NCBI RefSeq assembly: GCF_030372275.1
Contig: NZ_JAUDDJ010000002.1
DNA: 64,000 nt
DNA from: Lawsonibacter sp900766145
Lineage (GTDB): Bacteria > Bacillota > Clostridia > Oscillospirales > Oscillospiraceae
Reading direction: 5' to 3' (one strand)
Shown: positions 7,883-16,319 of the stretch, one piece after another
Layout of the letters: each line of letters opens with the position of its first letter
Position numbering within the stretch: position 1 is the first letter of the stretch
Position numbers and translations under genes: made by a program
Notes under the pieces: model-generated
What the model saw: only the letters and a program-made list of their open reading frames with translations
Database searches by the model: none
Told to the model about the DNA's origin: nothing

Positions 7883-9022
7883 TTACCCCTCCTGGCAGGG
7901 ACGGTCCAGCATACCGGAATAGGTGGCCCGGAATTCTTCAAAGGTACCGTTGTCCAGGCTGTCCCGGATGCGCTGCATGAGCTCATTGTAGAAGTGCAGG
8001 TTGTGCAGCACCGCCAGGCGCATGGCCAGCATCTCCCCTGCCGTCACCAGGTGGCGCAGATAGGCCCGAGAGAAGTGCTGGCAGGCGGGACAGGTGCAGG
8101 TCTCGTCGATGGGGCGAGTGTCCAGCTTGTATTTCTCATTTTTGATGTTGATGGTGCCCTTCCAGGTGTAGAGCTTGCCGTGGCGGGCGTTGCGGGCGGG
8201 CATGACGCAGTCGAAGAAGTCCACGCCCCGGGCCACCGCCTCGATGATGTTGGAGGGGGTGCCCACGCCCATGAGATAGCGGGGCTTTTCCTTGGGCATG
8301 TGGGGCTCCACCGCGTCGATGATGTCGTACATCACCTGGGTGGGCTCTCCTACCGCCAGGCCGCCGATGGCGTAGCCGTCGCAGTCCAGCTTAGCGATGT
8401 CCTCCATGTGCTGGACACGCAGATCAGCATAGGTGCCTCCCTGGTTGATGCCGAAGAGCATCTGACCGGGATTTACACAGTCGGGCAGCTCGTTGAGGCG
8501 CTTGTGCTCGATGACGCACCGCTCCAGCCACCGGGTGGTGCGGGCAATGGAGCGCTCCACATACTCCCGGGGGGCGGGGTTCTCAATGCACTCATCAAAG
8601 GCCATGGCGATGTCGCTGCCCAGGTTGGACTGGATCTGCATGGACTCCTCGGGGCCCATAAAGATCTTACGCCCGTCGATGTGGGAGGAGAAATGGACCC
8701 CCTCCTCTTTGATCTTCCGCAGTGAGGCCAGGGAGAACACCTGGAAGCCGCCGCTGTCGGTAAGCATGGGGCCGTTCCAGTCCATGAACTTGTGAAGGCC
8801 TCCCAGCTCCTTGACCACCTTGTCGCCGGGGCGCAGGTGGAGATGGTAGGTATTGGACAGCTCGATCTGACAGCCGATGTCCTTCAAATCGTGGGCGGAC
8901 ACCGCCCCCTTGATGGCCCCCTGGGTGCCCACGTTCATAAACACCGGGGTCTGGGCCGTGCCGTGAGGGCAGGTAAACACGCCCCGGCGGGCGCGGCCCT
9001 CCTGCTTGATCACTTCAAACAC
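7883..9022 (-). CDS. tgt: tRNA-guanine(34) transglycosylase
   Basis: A 379-residue enzyme that swaps guanine-34 for preQ1 in GUN-anticodon tRNAs during queuosine synthesis. Visible are the nucleophile region LTDSGGFQVFSL, the second conserved stretch FDECIENPAPREYVERS, GLAVGE, and the C-terminal zinc site CTCPACQHFSRAYLRHL. The start is GTG with AAAGGAG 7 bp upstream. It is 15 bp from queA, the next enzyme of the pathway, with which it forms an operon. Confidence 0.95.
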   Translation of the reverse strand: MFEVIKQEGRARRGVFTCPHGTAQTPVFMNVGTQGAIKGAVSAHDLKDIGCQIELSNTYHLHLRPGDKVVKELGGLHKFMDWNGPMLTDSGGFQVFSLASLRKIKEEGVHFSSHIDGRKIFMGPEESMQIQSNLGSDIAMAFDECIENPAPREYVERSIARTTRWLERCVIEHKRLNELPDCVNPGQMLFGINQGGTYADLRVQHMEDIAKLDCDGYAIGGLAVGEPTQVMYDIIDAVEPHMPKEKPRYLMGVGTPSNIIEAVARGVDFFDCVMPARNARHGKLYTWKGTINIKNEKYKLDTRPIDETCTCPACQHFSRAYLRHLVTAGEMLAMRLAVLHNLHFYNELMQRIRDSLDNGTFEEFRATYSGMLDRPCQEG

Positions 9023-9037
9023 AAAAAAACTCCTTTA

Positions 9038-10063
9038 TTATGAGATAAACATAGCGTCGCCGAAGGAGAAGAAGCGGTAGCGCTCCTTCACCGCCTCCTC
9101 ATAGGCCGCCAGCACATGCTCCCGGCCCGCCAGGGCGGACACCAGCATGATGAGGGTGGACTCGGGCAGGTGGAAATTGGTGATGAGGGCATCCAGCACC
9201 TTGAAGCGGTAGCCCGGATAGATGAAGATATTGGTCCAGCCGGAGCGCTCGGTCATGGTGCCGTCCTCGGCGGCAAAGGACTCAATGGTGCGGCAGGAGG
9301 TGGTGCCCACGCAGATGACCCGGCCGCCGTTTTTCTTGGTCTCGTTGATGACGTCCGCCGTCTCCTGGCTGATCATACAGAACTCCGAGTGCATCTCGTG
9401 GTCCTGGATGTCCTCCGCCTTGACGGGACGGAAGGTGCCAAGGCCCACATGGAGGGTCACGTAGCACACCTTTACACCCATCTTCTGGACTTGTTCCAGC
9501 AGTTCCGGGGTGAAGTGAAGCCCGGCGGTGGGGGCGGCGGCAGAGCCTACCACCTTGGAGTAGACGGTCTGATACCGCTCGTTGTCCTGGAGCTCCGCCT
9601 TGATGTAGGGCGGCAGAGGCATCTTGCCCAGCCGCTCCAGGATTTCAAGGAAAATGCCCTCGTAGTGGAAGCGGACCAGGCGCTTGCCGTCGTCCAGCTC
9701 CTTCTCGATGGTGGCGGTGAGCTCCTGCCCATCGCCGAAGATCACCTGGGCTCCGGGCTTGAGCTTGCGGCCGGGGCGCACCAGGCACTCCCAGCACTTG
9801 TCCCCCTTGTCCACCAGCAGCAGCACCTCGCACACGCCGCCGGTGGGGCGGTGGCCGATGAGCCGGGCGGGGATCACTCGGGAGTTATTGAGCACCAGAC
9901 AGTCCCCCGGACGGAGGAACTGGGGCAGCTCATAGAAGTGGTGGTGCTCCACCGCCCCGGTGTGCTTGTCCAGGGTGAGAAGCCGGGAGGCATCCCGCCG
10001 CTCCAGAGGGGTCTGGGCGATGAGCTCCTCGGGCAGGTAAAAGTCAAAATCTGAGGTCTTCAA
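9038..10063 (-). CDS. queA: S-adenosylmethionine:tRNA ribosyltransferase-isomerase
   Basis: A 341-residue enzyme that transfers the ribosyl group of SAM to preQ1-tRNA to make epoxyqueuosine. Conserved segments include FYLPEELIAQTPLERRDASRLL, LNNSRVIPARL, PTAGLHFTPELL and HVGLGTFRPV. A TTG appears to be the start (10061-10063); the frame has no better-placed ATG before the DFDFYLPEELIA motif. It is the first gene of the queA-tgt pair. Its upstream gap of about 40 bp faces the SpoIID-like gene end. Confidence 0.94.
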   Translation of the reverse strand: MKTSDFDFYLPEELIAQTPLERRDASRLLTLDKHTGAVEHHHFYELPQFLRPGDCLVLNNSRVIPARLIGHRPTGGVCEVLLLVDKGDKCWECLVRPGRKLKPGAQVIFGDGQELTATIEKELDDGKRLVRFHYEGIFLEILERLGKMPLPPYIKAELQDNERYQTVYSKVVGSAAAPTAGLHFTPELLEQVQKMGVKVCYVTLHVGLGTFRPVKAEDIQDHEMHSEFCMISQETADVINETKKNGGRVICVGTTSCRTIESFAAEDGTMTERSGWTNIFIYPGYRFKVLDALITNFHLPESTLIMLVSALAGREHVLAAYEEAVKERYRFFSFGDAMFIS

Positions 10064-10104
10064 TTTGGTATTCGCCTTTCTCTCTTTATTCTATGTCATC
10101 CATC

Positions 10105-11826
10105 TTATCCCACGTTGACGCCGGGGAAATAGAAGGTGATGATCTCGTCGTAAGTAAAGCCCCGCTTGGCCATGGCGTAGGCGCCCCACTGACTCATGCC
10201 CAGCTGGTGGCCGTTGCCGCTGCCCTCAAAGACGTAGCTGCTGCCGGTAACATGGACCACGTTGCCCTCGGTCACGCTGGAGCCGCCGCTTTCACCGGTG
10301 GACGTAATGGCTTCGGTGGTACCGCTGCCGGAGATGGCATACAGGTCCTCCCGGTCGGCCTTGCTCACGTTGCCGTTGCCGCTGATGACGTAGTAGCTGT
10401 CCTGCTCAGGCAGAGTGCCGGAGCCGTTCACGGGCAGGGAGTTGTCCGGAGTCGTCCCGCTGCCGCTGCCGGAACTGTTGACCTGGAAGCGGATGGAGCT
10501 GACTCCGAAGGTGCTGCGGATGCTGGTGGGCTTGAAGGTGTTGCTCTGACCGTTGGCATAGTTTACCTTGACGGCGATCACGTTGCCCAGCTCGGAGTAG
10601 GTGAGGTCCAGGGAGGCCACCGTCGTCCCGTTGCCGTACCCCTTCCCCTGCAGGCGCTGGGTCAGCGAGGAGGTGGTATAGGACACGGTCCAGGAGGAAG
10701 AGGGGTTCATGGAGGCGACATCGGCCTCATAGGGGTCCTTCACGCCGCACAGATAGGGATAGGTGGTCAGCGAGGAGCCCCAAACGTTATACACGCTCTC
10801 ACTGGCTCCACCGTGGCTGGCAGAGTAGAAGGCCTCGATGGGTTTGCCGTTGTAAGTGGCGTACACCCCAGCGGTCTCCTCCACCGCCTGGGCGGCGTTG
10901 GCGTTGTAGGTGCTGCCGCCGCCAAAGCCGTAATAGACCTGACAGTCGGTGCCGTTACAGATGTCAAAATGGTAGCTGCTGTGGTGGTTGAGGGAGTTGT
11001 AGGCATAGCTGCGGGCACACACCGCCTGGGCCTTCAGGGCCTCCAGGGGCCAGCTGTTGCTCATCTCATAGGGCACGACTCCAATGAGGTAGTCCTCCAT
11101 GTCCACAATGTTTACCACGGTGAGATTGCCCCCGTTGATGCGCTCATAGCGGAAGCCGCCGGGATAGCGGTAGCCCTTGAACCAGGTGCGGGTATCCTCT
11201 GCCCCGTTGGCATCAGGCATAATACCCAAGGCGGTGGAGGCTCCCCCGTCAAACTGGAAGAGAATCTGGGCCTTGCCGGTCTGGGTCACGTTCACCGCAT
11301 AGGAACTGATGCCCACCACCTCGCCGTTCAGATCGTCCGCCGCCGTCTCCGCCTCTTCAAGGGTCTCGTAGGCTCCAGCGCGCACCTGGTACTCTCCGTC
11401 GATCCAGGCCACAAAGCCATCGTCGTAGTCCTCGGCGGCATCCTGGGCGGCGTCAAAGCTGCGCAGGTTGTCCTCCACCAGCACATGGTAGCAGCCAATG
11501 AGGTCGCCCCCGTTGTCGGAGGTGGAGTAGCTGCTGCCGCTGACCCACACATTCTGGGCCTTCACCATGGTGAGCTGGGTGAGGCTGGAGCTGGTGCGCC
11601 CCAGCTCCACAAAGTCCAAATCGCTGTCGTAGTAGCCAATGCGGTAGCCCGAGCCGTAGCCGGTGTTGTTCTCCAGATTGGCACTAACCAGGGCGCTGCT
11701 GCCGTAGGCCAGCCCCACCCGCAGGGTAAGTTCGTCGTTCCGGGCGGCCCGGGCAGGGGCCGCCATAGGCACCGCCACGGCTGCGGCCAGAACTACTGCG
11801 GCAAGTTGCATAAATATTCTTTTCAT
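10105..11826 (-). CDS. SpoIID/LytB domain-containing protein
   Basis: A 573-residue secreted protein. The signal peptide is residues 1-28 (basic start, VVLAAAVAVPMAAPARA). The middle region, rich in YDSD and SSL-type segments, carries a SPOR-like stretch (GEYQVRAGAYETLEEAETAADDL). The SpoIID catalytic core is recognisable by VVPYEM, LKAQAVCARSYA, CQVYYG and the closing HQLGMSQWGAYAMAKRGFTYDEIITFYFPG. SpoIID enzymes are lytic transglycosylases of septal peptidoglycan in engulfment. It is longer than classical SpoIID (about 340 aa), so it may be a LytB-type paralogue. ATG 11826 fits the signal peptide; ATG 11856 behind AAGGGAG is an alternative. Any longer form would overlap the riboswitch. Confidence 0.82.
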   Translation of the reverse strand: MKRIFMQLAAVVLAAAVAVPMAAPARAARNDELTLRVGLAYGSSALVSANLENNTGYGSGYRIGYYDSDLDFVELGRTSSSLTQLTMVKAQNVWVSGSSYSTSDNGGDLIGCYHVLVEDNLRSFDAAQDAAEDYDDGFVAWIDGEYQVRAGAYETLEEAETAADDLNGEVVGISSYAVNVTQTGKAQILFQFDGGASTALGIMPDANGAEDTRTWFKGYRYPGGFRYERINGGNLTVVNIVDMEDYLIGVVPYEMSNSWPLEALKAQAVCARSYAYNSLNHHSSYHFDICNGTDCQVYYGFGGGSTYNANAAQAVEETAGVYATYNGKPIEAFYSASHGGASESVYNVWGSSLTTYPYLCGVKDPYEADVASMNPSSSWTVSYTTSSLTQRLQGKGYGNGTTVASLDLTYSELGNVIAVKVNYANGQSNTFKPTSIRSTFGVSSIRFQVNSSGSGSGTTPDNSLPVNGSGTLPEQDSYYVISGNGNVSKADREDLYAISGSGTTEAITSTGESGGSSVTEGNVVHVTGSSYVFEGSGNGHQLGMSQWGAYAMAKRGFTYDEIITFYFPGVNVG

Positions 11827-11864
11827 GGTAAACCCCATTTCTCTAATTCTTCCCATGCGCTCCC

Positions 11865-11893
11865 TTGACACCCACCAGGAAAGATGGTAGGAT
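11865..11893 (+). promoter_or_regulatory. Sigma-A promoter of the lysine biosynthesis operon
   Basis: TTGACA (11865-11870), a 17-bp spacer and TAGGAT (11888-11893) place a transcript start near 11900, just before the lysine riboswitch. Confidence 0.75.
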
Positions 11894-11905
11894 AAATTCA
11901 AATTC

Positions 11906-12090
11906 TGCAAGATAGAGGCGCGGCTGACATGAGTAAGCGTGGCTAGGGAGCCGGTTCCCGTCTGAGCCATGTCCAAAGGGAAGGCCGCCGAAGGGTCCCT
12001 TCTGCCGGAGGAAGGGGGCTCTGGTCGCTTGGTTAACAGCCCTGTGACTGTCATCTGGGCGGGCTGCCCAGGTGGAGCGCTGTCTGCTTT
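11906..12090 (+). ncRNA. Lysine riboswitch (L box)
   Basis: The conserved blocks occur in the right order. They are AGATAGAGGCGC at the 5' P1 side (11910-11921), CATGAGTA (11928-11935), GGGAAGGCCGCCGAAGGG, GACTGTCAT and the closing GGTGGAGCGCTGTCT (12071-12085), whose end pairs back with the 5' P1. This aptamer binds lysine. A transcription terminator follows at 12147-12182, so high lysine should stop transcription before asd. Confidence 0.92.
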
Positions 12091-12146
12091 TGTGAATATT
12101 TTGCCGACTGCGGTGCGTCCAAACCACAGTCGTCATTATAGTACAA

Positions 12147-12182
12147 AATCAGCCGCTTGAAAAGCCGCTGATTTATTTTTTT
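12147..12182 (+). terminator. Riboswitch-controlled terminator ahead of asd
   Basis: AATCAGC-C-GCTT pairs with AAGC-C-GCTGATT around a GAA loop, followed by TATTTTTTT. A separate imperfect stem GACTG.GGT/ACC.CAGTC (about 12105-12129) lies between aptamer and terminator and could belong to the antiterminator switch. Confidence 0.8.
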
Positions 12183-12270
12183 ACCCGGGCCAATATCTGG
12201 GCAGGATCCAATTCATTTATCTTACGCGCGGGACATAGAATACCCTGTGCTGTTGTGGAGGTAGAATGCT

Positions 12271-13356
12271 ATGAAAAAGTATAAAGTAGGTATCATCGGC
12301 GGCACCGGCATGGTGGGCCAGCGGTTTGTCACCCTGATGGAGAACCATCCCTGGTTCCAGCTCACTGCCATCGCCGCCTCTCCCCGCTCCGCCGGCAAGC
12401 GCTACGAGGACGCCGTAGCCAACCGCTGGGCCATGAAGACTCCTATCCCCGCCGAGGCGAAAGACATCGTGGTGCTGGACGCCGCCGCTGATGTGGAGAA
12501 GATCGCCGGCATGGTGGACTTCGTGTTCTGCGCTGTGGATATGAAGAAGGACGAGATCCGCGCCCTGGAGGAGCGCTACGCCAAGGCCGAGTGCCCCGTG
12601 GTGTCCAACAACTCCGCCCACCGCTGGACCGACGACGTACCCATGGTGGTGCCCGAGATGAACCCCCAGCACCTGGAGGTCATCGCTTCCCAGCGTCAGC
12701 GCCTGGGCACCAAGCGCGGCTTCATCGCTGTCAAGTCCAACTGCTCCATCCAGTCCTATGCCCCCGCCCTGCACCCCCTGCTGAAGTACGGCATTGACAA
12801 GGTGCTGGTGTGCACCTACCAGGCCATCTCCGGCGCTGGCAAGACCTTCGAGCGCTGGCCCGAGATGGTGGATAACCTGATCCCCTACATCGGCGGCGAG
12901 GAAGAGAAGAGCGAGCAGGAGCCCCTGAAGGTGTGGGGCAAGGTGGAAGGCGGCAAGATCGTCAAGGCCGAGGGCCCCGCTATCACCGCCCAGTGCCTGC
13001 GCGTGCCCGTGTCCGACGGCCACACTGCCGCCGTGTTTGTCTCCTTCAAGGGTGAGAAGCCCTCTATCGAGCAGATCAAGGCCGACTGGGCCGCCTTCAA
13101 GGGCCGCGCCCAGGAGCTGGAGCTCCCCTCCGCCCCCAAGCAGTTCCTGCACTACTTTGAGGAGCCCGACCGTCCCCAGGCCAAGCTGGACCGTGAGCTG
13201 GAGGGCGGCATGGCCGTCTCCCTGGGCCGCCTGCGCGAGGACACCCAGTACGACTACAAGTTCGTGGGCCTGAGCCACAATACCCTGCGCGGCGCTGCCG
13301 GCGGCGCGGTCCTGCTGGCCGAGCTTCTCTGCGCTGAGGGCTACATGGATCGCTAA
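12271..13356 (+). CDS. asd: Aspartate-semialdehyde dehydrogenase
   Basis: A 361-residue enzyme that reduces aspartyl-4-phosphate to aspartate semialdehyde with NADPH. The Rossmann motif is GIIGGTGMVGQRF (residues 8-20). The catalytic Cys lies in AVKSNCSIQS, preceded by SNNSAHRW. The catalytic His is in VPVSDGHTAAV. The sequence has the archaeal/fungal-type ASADH style rather than the E. coli type. GGAGGTAGAATGCT leads into the ATG. It is the first gene of asd-dapA-dapB, controlled by the lysine riboswitch. Confidence 0.95.
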   Translation: MKKYKVGIIGGTGMVGQRFVTLMENHPWFQLTAIAASPRSAGKRYEDAVANRWAMKTPIPAEAKDIVVLDAAADVEKIAGMVDFVFCAVDMKKDEIRALEERYAKAECPVVSNNSAHRWTDDVPMVVPEMNPQHLEVIASQRQRLGTKRGFIAVKSNCSIQSYAPALHPLLKYGIDKVLVCTYQAISGAGKTFERWPEMVDNLIPYIGGEEEKSEQEPLKVWGKVEGGKIVKAEGPAITAQCLRVPVSDGHTAAVFVSFKGEKPSIEQIKADWAAFKGRAQELELPSAPKQFLHYFEEPDRPQAKLDRELEGGMAVSLGRLREDTQYDYKFVGLSHNTLRGAAGGAVLLAELLCAEGYMDR

Positions 13357-13431
13357 GAACCTATCCTATTCGGAGGGGAGAGCTCCCTCTCCCCTCCTCC
13401 TTATATCTTAATCAGAAAGGGCTGTGATTTT

Positions 13432-14322
13432 ATGCGCACTCCCGTATTCACCGGCTCCTGCGTGGCCATCGCCACCCCCTTTGACGCCAACGGGACCATT
13501 AACTACGACGCCTTCGGACGCCTCATCGAGGCCCAGATCGCCGGCGGCGTGGACGCCATCTGCGTCTGCGGCACCACCGGTGAGTCGGCCACCATGACCA
13601 TCCGGGAGCACATCGCCGCTGTGGACTACTGCGTGGAGAAGGTCAATCACCGGGTGAAGGTCATCGCCGGCGCGGGCTCCAACGACACCTCCGCCGCCGT
13701 CTACCTCTCCCTCCACGCCCAGGACTCCGGCGCCGACGCCCTGCTCCACGTCACTCCCTATTATAATAAGTGTACTCAGGCTGGCCTGGTCAAGCACTAC
13801 GAATACATCGCCGACCGTGTGGAGCTGCCCATCATCCTCTACAACGTGCCCAGCCGCACCGGCGTTTCCTTCACCGCCGAGTCCTATAAGATCCTCTCTG
13901 AGAATCCCAAGATCAACGGCGTCAAGGAGGCCAGCGGCAACTTCTCCCTCCTGGCCCACACCCGCCACATCTGCCCCGATGACTTCTACATCTGGTCGGG
14001 CAACGACGACCAGGTGGTGCCCATGATGTCCCTGGGCGCCAAGGGCGTTATCTCCGTGGTGTCCAACATTGCCCCCGAACTGATGGTGAAGATGAGCCAC
14101 CTGTGCCTGGAGAACAACTTCGAGGCCGCCTCCAAGCTGCAGATCGAGTATATGGACCTGATCGACGCCCTGTTCTGCGAGGTCAACCCTATCCCCGTCA
14201 AGGAAGCCCTGAACCTGATGGGCATGGAGGCTGGTCCGGTGCGTCTGCCCCTGTGCGAGATGGCGGAGAAGAACAAGGCTGTGCTGAAGGCCGCCATGGA
14301 GCGGGCCGGACTGCTGAAGTAA
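13432..14322 (+). CDS. dapA: 4-hydroxy-tetrahydrodipicolinate synthase
   Basis: A 296-residue class I aldolase condensing pyruvate with aspartate semialdehyde. Visible are CGTTGESATM, YYNKCTQAGL, the Tyr of YNVPSRTG and the Schiff-base Lys in GVKEASGNF. The length is normal. It is preceded by AAAGGGCTG and lies 75 bp after asd. Unlike the two DapA-type genes in the spoIVA element, it sits in a lysine-biosynthesis operon, so the biosynthetic role is secure. Confidence 0.95.
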   Translation: MRTPVFTGSCVAIATPFDANGTINYDAFGRLIEAQIAGGVDAICVCGTTGESATMTIREHIAAVDYCVEKVNHRVKVIAGAGSNDTSAAVYLSLHAQDSGADALLHVTPYYNKCTQAGLVKHYEYIADRVELPIILYNVPSRTGVSFTAESYKILSENPKINGVKEASGNFSLLAHTRHICPDDFYIWSGNDDQVVPMMSLGAKGVISVVSNIAPELMVKMSHLCLENNFEAASKLQIEYMDLIDALFCEVNPIPVKEALNLMGMEAGPVRLPLCEMAEKNKAVLKAAMERAGLLK

Positions 14323-14332
14323 GGAGCCCGCC

Positions 14333-15088
14333 ATGCTGAAGATAATCATTTCCGGCTGCAATGGACATATGGGCCGGGTGGTGGAGTCCCTGTGCGCTGC
14401 CGACCCTCAGGTGGAGGTAGTCGCCGGCTTTGACGTGCTGGGCTCCAATGACGGAAACTTCCCCGTCTACTCCTCCCCCGCCCAGTTTACTGGCAAGGCG
14501 GACGCGGTGATCGATTTCTCCTCCCCCGCCGCCCTGGATGGCCTGCTGGAGTTTGCCCAGGCCACCGGCACCCCTCTGGTTCTGGCCACCACCGGCTACA
14601 CCCCGGAGCAGGTGGCTCAGATCGGCGCTGCCGCTCAGAAGGTGCCCATCTTCCGTTCCGCTAACATGTCTCTGGGCATCAACGTACTGCTGGAGCTGGT
14701 GAAGAAGGCCGCCTCCGTGTTGGGTGACAGCTACGACATTGAGATCGTGGAGCGGCACCACCGCCGCAAGGTGGACGCTCCCTCCGGCACCGCCCTGATG
14801 ATCGCCGATGCCGCCGCCAGCAGCTGCGGCCACGAGACGGAGTACGTCTTTGAGCGTCACAGTGTGCGCCAGCCCCGTGACAAGAAGGAAATCGGCATCT
14901 CCGCTGTCCGCGGCGGCACCATTGTGGGCGAGCACGAGATCATCTTTGCCGGCCACGACGAGATCATGGAAATCAAGCACACCGCTCTCTCCCGGGAGAT
15001 TTTCGCCCAGGGCGCGGTGGAAGCCGCCAAATTCATGGCCACTGTCCAGGCTCCCGGCCTGTATGACATGAGTCAGCTTGTGAAGTAA
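14333..15088 (+). CDS. dapB: 4-hydroxy-tetrahydrodipicolinate reductase
   Basis: A 251-residue reductase that converts the DapA product to tetrahydrodipicolinate with NAD(P)H. The N-terminal nucleotide motif is SGCNGHMGRVV, followed by DFSSPAAL, TTGYTPEQV and the DapB signature EIVERHHRRKVDAPSGTA, which carries the catalytic His/Lys. TAAGGAG of the dapA stop region serves as its ribosome-binding site, 10 bp after dapA. It completes asd-dapA-dapB, which feeds lysine, cell-wall diaminopimelate and spore dipicolinate. Confidence 0.96.
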   Translation: MLKIIISGCNGHMGRVVESLCAADPQVEVVAGFDVLGSNDGNFPVYSSPAQFTGKADAVIDFSSPAALDGLLEFAQATGTPLVLATTGYTPEQVAQIGAAAQKVPIFRSANMSLGINVLLELVKKAASVLGDSYDIEIVERHHRRKVDAPSGTALMIADAAASSCGHETEYVFERHSVRQPRDKKEIGISAVRGGTIVGEHEIIFAGHDEIMEIKHTALSREIFAQGAVEAAKFMATVQAPGLYDMSQLVK

Positions 15089-15106
15089 TTTTCCTTTATC
15101 GTTCTT

Positions 15107-15140
15107 GAACGGTCATGGTTTTTTCCATGGCCGTTCTTCT
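15107..15140 (+). terminator. Terminator of asd-dapA-dapB
   Basis: GAACGGTCATGG pairs with CCATGGCCGTTC around TTTTTT, followed by TTCTATT, 18 bp after the dapB stop. Confidence 0.75.
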
Positions 15141-15600
15141 ATTCGGGAGGGTTCCGCCCTGCGGGGCGGCCTACTTTGCCCGCGGCGGCAAAGTAGGCAA
15201 AACGCCGCCGGGGACGGCTCCGATGAGCGCCTACGCAGAGCGGGCGCTCAAAGTCGCCTTCCCTACCCCCTCTGGCCCTTCGGGTCATCTCCCCCTGACA
15301 GGGGGAGTCGGCCCCGGACCCCTGTTTACGGGGGACACCTTCCTGTTTTCATGGCAATAACCTTCCGGCGGCAAAACCATGATTGTCTCCCCTTCTTGCC
15401 TCGGGGACACAGGCCCCTGCCTGGTCTAAAATTTGATGGCAGTTGCGCTGTACAAACACCGCCTGGTGCAGCGGAGCCAGGGCAGTTTACAGGCGAGGGG
15501 CAGAGTCTTTCCTACACATCCCCTGCCTACGGGCGAGAGGCAAAGCGAAGCTTTGCAGGAAGTTCTTTGCCAAGCTTTCTTTCAAGAAAGCGGGGTAAAC
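15141..15600. repeat. Repeat-rich intergenic region with nested palindromes
   Basis: About 540 bp separate dapB from the next gene. They hold no credible coding sequence but several inverted repeats. GCCTACTTTGCC/GGCAAAGTAGGC spans 15169-15198. TCCCCCTGACAGGGGGA lies near 15290-15306. GCAAAGC-gaa-GCTTTGC spans 15541-15557. GCTTTCTT-tc-AAGAAAGC spans about 15574-15591. The GCAAAGC..GCTTTGC and CTACTTT..AAAGTAG boxes recur at 20256-20318, so this looks like a dispersed repeat family. Confidence 0.6.
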
Positions 15601-15679
15601 GGGGCGTCGGTTGGCAAGCGGGCAGTTCTCTGTTATGCTGTGTAGGACGGACAAATTTCATTACCTGGAGGAAACCTAT

Positions 15680-16264
15680 ATGGACTATGAAAAAATCGGC
15701 GGCCTGATCCGCCGCCTGCGCACCCAGCAGGGCCTGACCCAGCGTGAGCTGGCCCAGCGGCTGACGGTGAGCGACAAGGCGGTGTCCAAGTGGGAGCGCG
15801 GCCAGGGCTGTCCAGACGTCTCCCTGCTCCCCCGCCTGGCCCAGACCCTGGGCGTGGAGGTGGAGGGCCTGCTGGCCGGGGAGCTGTTGGAAAATGAACA
15901 AACCGGAGGAACCATGAAAAATTTAACCTTCTACGTCTGCCCCACCTGCGGCAACATCCTCACCTCTGCTCTGGGCGCGGCCGTTACCTGCTGCGGCAAA
16001 AAGCTCTCTCCCCTGGAAGCGGTCAAGGCCCCGGAAGAAGAGCGCCTGAGCGTAGAGCTCATCGAAAACGACTACTTTGTCTCCTCCTCCCACCCCATGA
16101 CTAAGGAGCACTATGTCTCCTTCGTAGCTCTGGCGACGGGAGACACCTTGATCCTGCGGCGACTCTACCCTGAATGGGACCTGCAAACCCGTCTACCCCG
16201 GATCGGCCATGGGAAACTCTTTTGGTACTGCGTCCAGCACGGCCTTCACTACCAGCTGGTGTAA
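15680..16264 (+). CDS. XRE-type regulator fused to a desulfoferrodoxin-like metal domain
   Basis: A 194-residue protein. Residues 1-70 are a Cro/C1-type helix-turn-helix (RRLRTQQGLTQRELAQRLTVSDKAVSKWERG). From about residue 85 follows a desulfoferrodoxin-type rubredoxin knot (CPTCGNIL, then CCGKKLSPL). After that is a superoxide-reductase-like part with HPMTKEHYVSFV and the closing YCVQHGLHYQ, which would supply His and Cys iron ligands. The first His of the usual site (EKH motif) is not evident. GGAGG lies 8 bp before ATG 15680. The architecture suggests a redox- or superoxide-responsive regulator. It stands alone between unrelated genes. Confidence 0.82.
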   Translation: MDYEKIGGLIRRLRTQQGLTQRELAQRLTVSDKAVSKWERGQGCPDVSLLPRLAQTLGVEVEGLLAGELLENEQTGGTMKNLTFYVCPTCGNILTSALGAAVTCCGKKLSPLEAVKAPEEERLSVELIENDYFVSSSHPMTKEHYVSFVALATGDTLILRRLYPEWDLQTRLPRIGHGKLFWYCVQHGLHYQLV

Positions 16265-16319
16265 CCGGCTCTCGTGTGGTATACTAGAGCATATCACATG
16301 ATTTCAAGGGAGTTTTTCT

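Noticed and set aside
11827..12054. 76-residue N-terminal extension of the SpoIID-like protein
   Set aside because: It would run across the lysine riboswitch and its promoter on the other strand. A good signal peptide starts at 11826.
15105..15707. Open frames of 200 and 81 codons in the gap after dapB
   Set aside because: They are made of palindromic repeats, have no ribosome-binding sites and overlap the regulator start.
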